DNA from: Mucidula mucida
Taxonomy: Eukaryota > Basidiomycota > Agaricomycetes > Agaricales > Physalacriaceae
Direction: 5' to 3'
NCBI GenBank assembly: GCA_015501055.1
Contig: JADNYV010000001.1
Coordinates: 1,364,001-1,428,000, forward strand
Length of the DNA: 64,000 nucleotides
The translations under genes were made by a program, and so were the position numbers. This document shows, piece after piece, positions 45,219 through 56,301 of this stretch. Within the stretch, counting starts at the first letter, position 1; each line of letters begins with the position of its first letter. Below the pieces are notes generated by a model, which made no database searches, was not told where the DNA came from, and was given only the letters and a program-made list of their open reading frames with translations.

Positions 45219-46631
45219 CTATGAGAACGAGAACTGCGGCGAGACATTGCGGTTGTGGAGGGCGGACCGTCCAAATGTTACAAAGTCATGCGGGAGGTAC
45301 TCAGGAGGGACGTCCATGTTCTGCTTGCCCTGTACGGGCTCCATGGTAGACGGCATATTCTCCTTGTCATCTGAGTTGAAGTCCATGTATACATCACTTG
45401 ATATGTAAAGCTCGCTTGAGAGGACAGCCGGGGTCGAAGGGGTTAGAGGGAAATCGTCCGAGTTATCTGAAGTAGCCGTCGACGCGCTCATCGGCGTGCT
45501 CATCGGGGATGGTGAGGAGCCGCGCGTAGGTGTGATTGGGAAGGGAGAAGACGATTGACGAGAGAAGTGGCCACCTTGTAGGTAGTAGTGAACTACGAAC
45601 GTTGCTGCCTTGGAGTAGAAAACATAAGAATATTTCTTGACCAAGGTCTCCGACAGGTCATTGACGTGCTTGGCAAGGCGCTCGTCAAGGAGTTCGACGA
45701 CATCCAAACTTTCGTCATTCTCCTCCCATAGCCGACGCGGCTTTCCGCAGATATATCGCGCTAGGGTGAGGGAGGCTAAGGCAATGCAGGATGGAGGGAA
45801 TCGGACAAATTCGCGATAGAACAGGGTAATTTCCATGAGAAACCGCGCGACATGCTGTACCTTCGGATCCTCCAAACACGGACCACAACATATGAGACGA
45901 AGCCAGGCCTCGGCAGTCGGATGACCAAGTGTCCACTGGATAGTAGAGAGAACGTGGCCCTCCATTTGTATGAAGGCAGATTCTTCGTATGTGTCATGGC
46001 ACATTTGGACGAGATCCTGGACCGTTGGAACACGGTCCTTTGCATCCTCGAATTTGGCGGCTATCCACAAAGCTGCGCAGCCGACAAGTTGATAATGTTT
46101 TACATAGACTATGCGGCGCGAGACGTAGCGATCGATGATGTTGAGGGCGAGGTACAGGGTCTCGGGGCGAAGACGGAAGCTGAAGTGGACTTCGACCAGA
46201 AAATCGACAAGACAAGGACGCATATGCCATCTGATTTCTGGTTGTTGGTCCATCGACTGTAAAGATGACATTGTGCAGGACTGAGGACAGTGATCAGCGG
46301 TCATTGACCATTGCGAACAGTGAGAAACGGTACACACCTCCATCTGATGCATATAGCAGCGAATGTCGTCGCGGTATTCTTCTTCCACAAACGCGCCTTC
46401 TCGCCGAGTGTGTAGGTGCGCTGTGATGGCCGTCTTGGAGGATCTCGGAGAGCGCCGTGGCGTCTTCTTCGACACGCCGTGTGGCGATGGACGTTTCTTG
46501 GGATAGACAAGGGAAAGGCGGGACGGTTTGTTGGATGGTTCCTTCATTTCTGTGAGAGCTGAGATGGATGGAAGTTCGATTGGGTGACTGGTGGGCGCGG
46601 GAGAGAACGGGTAAGCGCGTGGAGACGACAT
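45219..46631 (-). CDS. G1/S-type cyclin
   Basis: The start is the ATG at 46631 (MSSPRAYPFSPAPTSHPIEL). The longer ORF upstream is a run-on. A basic Ser/Pro N terminus contains RLSLVYPKKRPSP. The cyclin box begins EIRWHMRPCLVDFLVEVHFS and continues LYLALNIIDRYVSRRIVYVK, YQLVGCAALWIAAKFEDAKD, SAFIQMEGHVLSTIQWTLGH and a C-terminal cyclin fold FVRFPPSCIALASLTLARYI. The tail is Ser/Thr/Pro rich (TPTRGSSPSPMSTPMSAS) with PEST character and ends NRNVSPQFSFS at 45219. The box matches fungal Cln/Puc1-type CDK partners for G1 entry. A 57-nt intron (46281-46337) has no stop and keeps the frame if retained. Confidence 0.88.
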   Translation of the reverse strand: MSSPRAYPFSPAPTSHPIELPSISALTEMKEPSNKPSRLSLVYPKKRPSPHGVSKKTPRRSPRSSKTAITAHLHTRREGAFVEEEYRDDIRCYMHQMEVCTVSHCSQWSMTADHCPQSCTMSSLQSMDQQPEIRWHMRPCLVDFLVEVHFSFRLRPETLYLALNIIDRYVSRRIVYVKHYQLVGCAALWIAAKFEDAKDRVPTVQDLVQMCHDTYEESAFIQMEGHVLSTIQWTLGHPTAEAWLRLICCGPCLEDPKVQHVARFLMEITLFYREFVRFPPSCIALASLTLARYICGKPRRLWEENDESLDVVELLDERLAKHVNDLSETLVKKYSYVFYSKAATFVVHYYLQGGHFSRQSSSPFPITPTRGSSPSPMSTPMSASTATSDNSDDFPLTPSTPAVLSSELYISSDVYMDFNSDDKENMPSTMEPVQGKQNMDVPPEYLPHDFVTFGRSALHNRNVSPQFSFS

Positions 46632-49333
46632 GAAGAGAACAACAAGACGCAGAAAGAAACAGAAAGGCGAGTATACAAGATATACAGGGCAGCGCAGCGG
46701 ACACCGTTGGCACCATTCACGCACGATCGTGGTTGACCAGAGACGCGGTTTGCATGCCAAATACGGCTCGAATACGGCGCCACGCGACCCAAACAAAAAC
46801 AATAGTACAAGCAGGCCATACGAGCGTACAACACAAGAGACAGTGACGCGACAGGAACTCACAGGATGATGGAAATTGCAATTCATGCGACAGCGGCAAC
46901 AACGTCAGCGAAGCGTGTGCCTGGGCTGCTGGAGAACGTTGTGGTTAGCGTCCAAGGTCGTGAAACATGAAGGAAAAAAAACAGCGTGTCGACAAAGACA
47001 ACGATGAGAAAGAGAAGGGGCATAGAAAACAAAAACAGGAACTCCAAAAGCACCGGCGATGTCTGGGGTCCAATGTGCACCGGTTATCAGCGCTCATCAT
47101 TGAGATCATGCCCTGCATCTTCGCTGCATGGGTGAGCCACTGCCGTGTTATTCATTCCCGCGGCGCCGGTGGCTGGGCTTCGCATACCCTGCCATAACGA
47201 CCCGCAACACAGACGCCACCGTCTGATATTCCAACCAAATTCCGTACAACCCGTGAACACAACAGCCATCGATTTGACCCCGGGTAACCACGTTTTGCAG
47301 CGTTGAGAAGAATGACGTAGTTCTCACCTTGCAATAAGACTGTTTCTGTTGTCCGTCGTCAGTACAGACCGTGTACCAGGAATGCGCCCAGCTCACCAGA
47401 TCCTATGCAGAGAATATCTAGCAACAACAAATTAATCGTTGCACCGTATCCAACGACAACTACGCACCAGTGCACCTTTGAATCCAAAGATTAAAACGAA
47501 TGTTGACCAGTATCTGGTCGTATTAGGAAGAATTATACGGTGTAACCAGCAAAACCCAAGGGGAAAAGAGTGACTGAGGTGAGTGGATGTCGAGCGCCTC
47601 CTTGTTCACACAGGTGACAGGACTCGAACAATTAAGTGCGCGTGCCTCGAGCGCAGAGAGTAAGAATGTATGCCAGGTCGGTGTCCAGGGAGCACTCGAT
47701 GAGCACTATAGCAAAAGACGGCGGGGAGATAGAAATTGTGTCGGCTGCGTCGCCTTAACTTTTTCTACGTGGGCGTGTTCAAGGCGTGTTCCGCTTATAC
47801 GCCTCACTCCTCAGGGTAAATTCGGTGCGGTATGCGTGCTCGGCGATAGGCTTTTGATTCATCTTTGATTCGAGTCCACGTTCCTTGCCTGCAGGCAGCG
47901 ACTTCGAAGGACTAGCCTTTCGTTTTTTATGTAAGCCGCATCTGCCTTGTCTCAAGATGGCTTCATCATCCTCAGCCCTTCACGTAAAATCAGTGTAAAA
48001 ACGGCGACGGTAGCCTCCTTCGCGTCGACGTGGCTACATATATTCCCAACTAATTCGACAACGTGACGCCGCCCGCTCGTTCTTCGCTGCTCTCAGACGT
48101 CCAAACTAGCTGCATTCATCTCCTGATCCAGGGCTCTTTCCCTAGCCCGTTTGCAGCGTGGACTCGCTACATGCCCTCCCATCAGTCACTGTCTTATCAG
48201 CCATCACGTACGAGAGACATCTACTTGAGTCTTTCTTGGACATCTCACGTATGCAATATCATTTAAAACAGTCAACATCCCTGCACTGGCCGTAATACGC
48301 AAATGTTCGTCCCCGGTCTTGTCTCTTCTGGTGTCAAAAGTACTAGGTTCCGAATAGTTCCACTGATGAGAACCGTTCATTCTTCACGTCAACTTTATCC
48401 TTGGTTCACCCAGCCGCCCCGAACGCCGCGACCGCAATGGTTTGTCCGCATGGCATGGGGTTCTCTGACATGGGAGTTTGTTGGGAGACCTCGTTCAAGT
48501 TGTTCGCTTGATTCTGACAAGAACTTTCCCTTGATTCCCAAGGTGCTATCTAGCATATAGTCCTGGCAACTTTTTGAACTCAGCTCTTCAGTGATGTAAG
48601 ATGAATAGGACTTTGGAGGGCCCACAGATTGTGAGCCGACAATGTAGAGGTCATACGGAGCGATATCCACGCGTGCTATCAGATTCCGCTGGCATGGATT
48701 AGAGCTACCCCACCTGGGTAGGTACCTTGTTACGCGACAAATGTAGCCGGCGCGTTCTTTTACATTTCTATATACCGGTTTCGCAGAAGAGCCACATGAA
48801 GTTGCGGCAAGAAGTAATCGTATTACTCAGCCTTGAATGAAAGGGATCTGCTTGCGAAGTACGGACCCTTCAAAATTTCAGTCCACAGCATTCAAGCGAA
48901 GATCGCATCCTGAAAGGAGTTTCAACCTTTTATGATTCCAAGTCCTACATCCCGCCGCCTCCTAGTTGAAACTGCGGATGCGATCTCGAGAGGATCTACA
49001 GATCTTCCTTGCTGGACACACCTTCCAACAAACCTTTCCTTTGTTGAGACCCACACGCAGGAAGCCATCCAAATGGTTCATGAATACTGTTGATCAAGTA
49101 CGCGGACATGTCTTGCTTTGTCCTTGTCCCAGTTTTTCTCCTTCTAGTTTCCGCGGCACACTTTATTTGTAAAATGTCATTCCGGTCTGCGGGGGGTATA
49201 ACATTCTACGATAAACAATGCCATTAGATGTACAATACAGCTGGAGACGTTACGATACTTCACGCGAAGCCTTACTGCTCATGGAAGAGCGAAATGGTAG
49301 AAATGAGCGGAGATTCAGCAATAGCGTGACAAC
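46632..49333. other. Gene-free 2.7 kb region upstream of the cyclin
   Basis: The longest stretch without a supportable gene. On the plus strand, 46960-47060 is purine rich. Numerous short ORFs on both strands lack domains. It probably contains a long cyclin leader and promoter and may contain a non-coding transcript or a decayed gene (for example, the frame around 48965-49096). Confidence 0.5.
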
Positions 49334-52300
49334 TTAGTCGCCTCTGACATTGGGGCGATGGCCCAGCAGAAGTGCCATGAGATTGGCGGATTGAGCGTCC
49401 TGTGGCGGAGGCAGGTGTTGTTGGGGCATCATGCCAACATGAGAGGGAAGAGGAGGTTGCTGAGTCGGTTGACGCATATTGTGAAGAGTTGGCTGGCCCC
49501 CATGCCCTGGATAGCCACCTGACATTCCGCGCCCGGCGTTGAGAGGACCACCACCAAGGTTGAGCATGTTCGGAGGGTTCATGTTGTGATTACGCAGATC
49601 CATGAGGTTCTGGTGTCCGAGCCCTGCTAATTGGTGTTGCGCTAGGTTCCCGGAAATCTGAGGCGGCATGCCACGGGGAGGACCGTTATTGAAACCAGGT
49701 CCCATGGAAGAGTAGTTGTTGTATGATTGTGGAGGGTTGATGGGACCGCCGTGAAGCGCCGCCGAGTTCAGGCCTGGAAGACCAGGAAATTGGGAGGGTT
49801 CATGCGGAGGGCGACCTCCAAGATTGGCCAAACCAGGAGGAAGGCGTCCTAAACCATTTTGGTTTCCGATAGGTGACGGGCCGCCGCGGTATTGAACAGG
49901 AATACCGGCACCACGACCCGATTGCTGGGACGCGTAGGGTGGCATTCCTCCACCAGAGTAGAGAGGGTCAAGGCCGCGATGCAAGGGAATAGGAGGGCGT
50001 TGGGCGTTTATGTGAATAACTTCATCGAGAGGATCTGAGAACATTCCACCGTTATCTCCATTCCTCGGAGGTGGCGCAGAGCGCAGACCAGGAACCATAT
50101 TGTCTGGCATGAAATTACGGTTGTCAAGTCGATTCTCATACAGAGAGTCGACCTGCTGGTGTCTCTGCTGTAAATGATGCAACTGCTGCTGTTGTTGCTG
50201 TTGTGTTGATGTCGTTGTTGCTGCTGTAGAAGGTGCAGTTGACTCTGGATTTGCTGGTGGGTCATGTGGTTAGGATTGCTGCCGGTGCAGTACTTGGAGG
50301 ATTTGATGGTGCGCTCGTTGGTGAGCCTAGTAGTATTTTAGAGACACTCAAAAAAAAAAAAATAGATGAGACTTACTTGAGCAGTAATCATCGCGAAGAG
50401 ATCGTCCACTGTACGAGACTCGGGAGGTTGCTGATGTTGGTATCCGATGTGCTCTGGACGAGAAACTGGAATAGGCGGGGAAAGGGCTGACGGTGGCGGC
50501 AGTTTCGGGGTTGGCGCCGCCTCTTTGACTTTGCCGTCAAAGAATTTGGCAAAGCGACTGCCCTTCACCATTCCAGGATCCAAAGGATCGTTCCAGCTTG
50601 CATCTGAAGGAATGGGCGGTCGCTCTCTGCGTTGTGACTCCGGACGCCACCAAGCGACGGCGACTCTCGCTGTTCGTCGAACGGAGAGAAGGTGGCTTTG
50701 TCCGAATTGTCTAAAGACGCGATTCCGCTCGTGAGATTCAACTGTGGCGGTGGTCGTTTGATGGACGTAGTGGACGAAGACGCTTGAGTAGCAACTGGAG
50801 CGGGAGGTGTGGACTTGGCTGTGACACGGCCCAACGCGAGTAGACGTGGACCTGGCGGCGGATTGAATGCACCTGCAGACGAAGCAGATTCGGGTTCACC
50901 GATACTTATTGGAGAAAGGGCTGATGAAAGGACGTGTTCATCGCTGGGTTTGTTCTGTTCGTTCAGGCTAAAGACAGGCATAGCGGTTGGCGCCGGCGGT
51001 TCTGTGTTTAGCGTGGGCACAGATGTTACGTCTTTCGCTTTATGCGCCGCCGCCATTTTGGGACCTTGAGAATTGTTAGCGACAGGCGAATGATAAAGGT
51101 CGACGTTCGAATTACCGAGTGAGATGTCTTCTTCGCCATCCTGTCCTTTCAGTTGCTCGCGCTTCATCATCATCTTGAATAGTTGTATCTCGTCCAGCGG
51201 CTTCTCAGACGGAGCTTTGGGAGCAACCTCAGTAGCTTCGGCGGCGGCACGTTCCTTCTCCTTCATTCCTTTCTTCCAAGCCTGGATGCCATCCAGCTCG
51301 CCATCAGCACCTTTGCCACCCAAGATACCCGACGAAGTAGGTGAGGGGACATATGTATCCATCCAAGCCGGTTCCTTCTCCTTCTCGCGGTCGGCCCGAC
51401 GGTCAGCTGCCTCCTTCCCATCCTCGCCAATTTTTTTGTCTCTTGCTGCAGGTCGTTTAGTACGCGAGTCTCGATCTTCACCTGCGGGCCATCGCTCCTT
51501 GTGATCCCTGTCCCTTCGGACCGCCACGCGCTCATCGCGTCGTCCATCATCTCTCCAACGTCGAGAATCATCTCCCTCTGCATCCCTATCGCGACGATTG
51601 TCCTCTCTGTCGCGGTCTCGGCGGTCCCTATCGTCGCGTTTAGAAGAAGGATCCCGGCGCCCGCGTGAGCGAGATCGAGGTCTGTCGCGGTCTTCACGAT
51701 CTCCGCCTAGTACAATGGTTCAGTCATTGGATTTAATTGTGTGAAGACATCCCATACGTCGCGGCTCACCTCCTGCAAACATTGATGTTAGCTCACGCGC
51801 AAACCGTTAGTGAGAACGGTCGCGTACCTCGTCGCCAATCATCAGCAGATTCAGTCTTCTTTTTACCGTTCTCTCTGGGTTCAGTTCGACGCGTGGTGGG
51901 ACCGTTGAGCTGACTCGCCCCAGCAGGTCGTGTACCTGGAGGATCTCCCCGGTCTTTATTTCTGAGATTGGATAATGGTAAAGCCAGACGGTCTCGGTCA
52001 AACTTATCAGACAGCTGAAGCGACTGTCAGGCATAGATAAGGGATTGCAACGAGAGACTTGCATTTCGTAGCCGTTCTTGTCCTTCCTTGTCCCGAAGGT
52101 CTCTGTCCTTTTCTCCATCTCGGTCACGTAAGGATTGGTGTTTGAAATTACCCATTTGCGAGGGTTGAGAGAGAGCTGAACGATAAGAGAGTCGTGCTGA
52201 CGTTTCTGAGTAACAGTTGAGCAAAGGACCCAAGATAAGACGAAATATTACTTGCCACCATCGTCGACATCCCTTCTGAATCTAAATGACAATAAATGGG

Positions 52301-52689
52301 CGAGCAGAAAGCAATAGCATAGAAGCGCACCTGCGCTCCCGAGCGCTATTTGGAGGCGTAGCCTCATGATCTTTTTTATTCAAGTTTTGCTCATTTTCTG
52401 CACTGTTCTGGGGTGAGGAGCCATCACGGGAACAGCAGTTGGCAACGCACCCAAACCAGTCCTTGAGCTCTGGCATGTTTGGAGGCGGTGAAACCAGCGG
52501 CGACTTTAGCAAGGCAAGTATCTGAGTCCGTGTATATATTCTGAGAGGACGTGGTGACGGTGGGGATGGTGGAGCATTTTCTGGCGTTGTGGCGGCGTCC
52601 TCTTCGAGAGCTTCATGATTGTCGAGAGCATCGAGCTCGTCGGCGGGAGTGGATTCAGGTTGGTGAGCACCGTTGTCGACGGTAGACAT
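49334..52689 (-). CDS. 4E-T-like eIF4E-binding, Gln-rich protein, two apparent frameshifts
   Basis: The ATG at 52689 opens MSTVDNGAHQPESTPADELD. A putative eIF4E-binding motif YTRTQIL (YxxxxL-phi with Ile for Leu) lies near residue 60 in RIYTRTQILALLKSPLVS, followed by PNMPELKDWFG. Arg/Asp-rich stretches (DRDREDNRRDRDAEGDD) and a central KPLDEIQLFKMMMKREQLKG follow, then MVKGSRFAKFFDGKVKE, a poly-Gln part and a Pro/Gly/Asn-rich C terminus ending NLMALLLGHRPNVRGD. Order and motifs recall 4E-T, which represses translation and feeds mRNA decay in P-bodies. Assignment is tentative. One base seems missing at CC 50640-50641 and one near 50200 in the CAA/CAG repeats. An A13 run (50350-50362) lies in an intron. 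Confidence 0.65.
50350..50362. repeat. A13 homopolymer in an intron
   Basis: On the coding (minus) strand this is a T run inside an intron of the 4E-T-like gene, between gtaagt and actag. Confidence 0.6.
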
Positions 52690-53331
52690 GGCAGCGACGA
52701 GGCCGGTAGAAAGTGACGGAAAGTGGTCTGTGCCAAAACGGGTTTTATAAACGATCACGCTCTGATTCCTACTTAGCTACTACGTCTACAACTGGGATAT
52801 GCTAGTCTACTCTAGAACCCTCAAGCATTTCATACTCAGAGAAAAAGTATTGGCACTGTATCGAGATGCGATACGTGCTTCTCAAGGTAAGGGTGCAGGT
52901 CATTCCGCCCATCTATAGATGTCGACCTGTTTCTCAGCAATATCTGACCCCGGAGCCCGCAAAGAGACTGTTCTGTGGGTTAGAAGCGAAATAGAGAGAA
53001 ATCGACATGTGAATGACGTTGTAGGCGCTTGCTCTCACTCCCCGGATCCCTTCTAATCCTTGTGGTAGCACAGATTAGAAGACCTTGTGCGACAGGGACG
53101 TCGAGATCTCAAACAAATATTTCCTGGGCGCTAACGACCTTTCAAAATGGTCACCAAAAGACGCCACACATAGCACATAAGCCTGTACGTGCATTAGACG
53201 TACATAGTGTTGCCGTGGAAAGACTGAAGACTATTTCACAATCTCAGCAAGTCTCGGATGGCAAAGGTGTACATAGTCGATCATACTGATTATGGACATA
53301 GTTTACAACAAGACATTAGAATTAGACTGTG
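52690..53331. other. Intergenic, 642 bp
   Basis: Upstream of the 4E-T-like gene and downstream of SmD2. An 86-codon plus-strand ORF has no recognisable feature. Confidence 0.4.
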
Positions 53332-53909
53332 TGCCGAAGGACTAGACGAAATGAGATAGATATCGCAAGATCAAGGGATAGAAACTCACTCAAGATGACA
53401 GAATCGCCGCTGTCATTAGAGGATCAGTTCAGGCGCAAGTGAACGTCAAATCGCGTCTCTCACCGTAAGAACATTTTGCTGATAAACCTGTCCTTGTTCA
53501 CGGGCTTCTTGTTCTTGCCTTTTGGTATTTCTGTCCACATCTATAGACGGATTTAGTATCAAGTCATGCATTGAGCAAGAGAACGTTCCTCCTTGACGTT
53601 TTCCAGGACCTGCGGAAAGTTATATTAGGATCGCTACAACAGACAACAAGACGAACCATATTAGAATGTCTGTCAAACGCCTTGACACGAGCAAGCAGCT
53701 TTTTATCGTTTCGCAGCGAAATCAGGACTTGCGTGTGATTCCTGACAGCCTGCTGCAGAACCGACAGAGGTCCTTGGGAAATTTCGTGTTCCTCGAGTTG
53801 GCGGAGCTGTGCCTCATCTAGCTCAGATTTAGGAACGTGGACATATTGACTGAAAATTGGGTGCAAGGTCAGATACAGAACACGGAGAAGGAATGAGCAC
53901 TCGCCTCAT
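53332..53909 (-). CDS. SMD2: Small nuclear ribonucleoprotein SmD2
   Basis: This is a core spliceosomal Sm ring protein. The ATG at 53909 lies in a first coding exon of only 5 nt (ATGAG). A GC-AG intron follows, then [40 protein letters not shown] and [20 protein letters not shown] with RHSNMV (Sm1 motif). Next come [26 protein letters not shown] with SKMFLRGDSVIL (Sm2 motif), and the end ILRHTV at 53332. This is close to full-length SmD2. The intron after ENVKE starts with ga rather than gt (53588-53587), so a T may be missing there. Divergent from pescadillo by 80 bp. Confidence 0.92.
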
Positions 53910-53989
53910 CGTGTTCTGAGTGAAAGAGCGATTGCAGCAACAGTTACCATTTCGGGAAGCCAGCTTTTTAGCATCAACCACTAAAGACG
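53910..53989. promoter_or_regulatory. Divergent promoter SmD2/pescadillo
   Basis: 80 bp between start codons of a spliceosome and a ribosome-biogenesis gene. Confidence 0.6.
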
Positions 53990-56005
53990 ATGGGTCGCTT
54001 ACGACAAAAGGGAAAGGCTGGCGCAGCCAAAGCCTATGTTACTCGCTCGGCTGCCGTCAAGAAACTCCAGTGTTCGTTGGCAGATTTCCGGCGACTATGT
54101 ATATTAAAAGGTGAATAACCCAAGCCCAATCGGTGTGCGCAAACTCAATGACTTGCCAGGCATCTTTCCGCGCGAGCCGCATAGTCGAAAAAAGGCGAAC
54201 AAGGGATCATCCGCGCCGACTTCGTTTTATTACGCAAAGGACATCGCTTTCCTCGCACATGAACCCGTCTTGAAGAAGCTGAGAGAACACAAGGCATTTG
54301 CCAAAAAATTGTCTCGTGCACTTGGACGGGGAGAATGGGGAGACGCCAAAAACTTGGAAGAGAATAAGCCTGTGTACAAGCTAGATCACATCGTAAAAGA
54401 GCGGTGCGTACATGATCCATGCTTCATGCTGCGAAGACTAATACCTCTAACAGTTATCCTACCTTCACCGATGCTTTACGAGACATAGACGATGCCCTCT
54501 GCATGATATTCCTGTTCTCCACCTTGCCATCTAATTCCCGTATACCTCCTTCCCTCATCGAAAATTGCTCTCGTTTGGCTGCAGAATGGCAGCTATACAT
54601 CATGCGTTCAAAAGCCCTCCGAAAGGTCTTTTTGTCAATAAAAGGTGTATACTACCAGGCGGAGGTCATGGACCAAACTGTAACATGGCTCATACCATAC
54701 CAGTTCACTCAAAATGTTCGTGACCTCGTCATACCTTGGATGGTCGTCTGATTGATTTTAGATTCCAACGGACGTCGATGTACGCGTGATGCTAACATTT
54801 CTGGAGCTGTATCAGACGCTCCTCGGTTTCGTTCTGTTCAAACTCTACACCGATTCCGGCCTGGTCTATCCTCCACCGTTGGACATGAAAAAGTACGACG
54901 GAGGCGCAGGCGTCGGGGCTTTCAACCTACAAGACATGTCGAAAGCTGCCGAAAGTGGACCAGCAACAGTCAAAGCTGTCAACGTCGACGGTCGTAATGT
55001 CACCACCAAGGACGTTCGACAAACGATCAAGGAAATTGCCTCCAACGTTGAGCCTGTGCCGGCTGATGTTGAAATGGGTCAACCAGAACCTGAAGGGGAC
55101 GCCCAAGATGAGGAGTTTGTTCTCGAACCTCCGCTACGACAGAGGCTGCCGCACTGCCGACTCTGAAGACTCTAGAATCTCTTCCATCGTCGATATCCAC
55201 CAATCTCTTCTCCTCATGTACCTTTTTCCTTTCCAGGGAAACCTCACGTCCAATATTCGAATTCCTTGTGCGATCTTTTGGCGGTAGGATAGGTTGGGAA
55301 GATTCGTCTGGCAGTGGATCGCCGTATTCTTCGAGTGAGGACTCTATCACCCATGTTATCATCGATCGTCCGCTTGTCGAAGCAAAAGAAGAGTCTCCAG
55401 AGGAACGCAAGAGGCGCCTCTCCAGGAAATATGTGCAGCCTCAATGGGTTGTCGATTGTATAAATGCCGGCAAACTTCTTCTGGAGGACAACTACGCCCA
55501 AGGGAAGTCACTCCCGCCTCATCTCAGTCCATTTGGCGAGTACTATGAGGGCGCGTATGATCCCAACACTGCAAATGAACCGATGGACGAGGATGCATCG
55601 GAAGACGAGGAGACGGCTGAGAAGGATGATGAGGTAGAGAAGGCCATTGCAGCAGTGGCGACTGCAGCCATTGGAGAAGAATCGTCTCTTCGTGCCGCGG
55701 AATTGGCTGCAGAGGCAGCAGGCGTCGATCCCACTACTTTTGAGAAACAGGTCAAGAAAGTATCTAAACAGAAGAAGAAGGAGGACGCGGTGGATCCAGA
55801 GGAAGACATGAACAAGATGATGATGAGCAACCGACAGAAGAAGCTTTACGAGAAGGTGAAGCACAGCCAGCAAAAGCGTGTCGCCGAGGTATGATTTCTC
55901 TTCATTCTTGGCATTTGCAATGCTTAATTTTTGTTGTAGCGCTCAAACTTGGAAGAGAAGAAACGGTCAATACAGAAGCAGAAAAAGCAAGCAGCCAAGA
56001 CGTAG
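53990..56005 (+). CDS. NOP7: Pescadillo homologue (Nop7), one apparent frameshift
   Basis: This nucleolar scaffold of the PeBoW complex is required for 27S pre-rRNA processing and 60S assembly. The ATG at 53990 starts [20 protein letters not shown]. The pescadillo N domain continues [40 protein letters not shown] and [20 protein letters not shown], then [25 protein letters not shown] and [25 protein letters not shown] domain (about 55190-55480, [20 protein letters not shown] and [17 protein letters not shown]) follows, then an acidic stretch and a basic coiled tail ending [12 protein letters not shown]. One base appears missing near 55135, between FVLEPPL and [14 protein letters not shown]. 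The gene is essential in yeast, so natural loss is unlikely. Confidence 0.93.
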
Positions 56006-56301
56006 ATATTGTAGAGAACATTGTAGCTTACTTTTCATGTAAATTCGCCCAGAATTCTCGCTGCTGCCGTGCGATCATCTAGCAGCACGGGGATATCAGT
56101 CGACCTCCAGGCACGGCATAGCACTCCGTCTCGACGACATCATTATTCAAACAACATCACTGCCACTGTGCACGGTGCACGGCAGCCAGTCGCGCATTAG
56201 GACCGGCCGCATATATAATACCGTAATAACAGCGGCGAGGCGCGGCGCAGCTCATGTCTGTCCAGTTGGACATTGGTGGATTTACCTGACCTCTCACCTT
56301 G

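Noticed and set aside
47605..47690. Possible minus-strand tRNA (B-box-like gttcgagtcc)
   Set aside because: No complementary T-stem, D-arm or acceptor stem could be drawn around it.
47840..47890. Possible plus-strand tRNA (attcgagtcc)
   Set aside because: Flanks do not pair as a T-stem, and there is no A-box at the right distance.
48960..49100. Exon-like frame VETADAISRGSTDLPCWTHL
   Set aside because: No neighbouring exon or recognisable homologous domain could be joined to it.
55508..55873. 121-codon antisense Leu-rich ORF
   Set aside because: Mirror of the acidic and Lys-rich tail of pescadillo.
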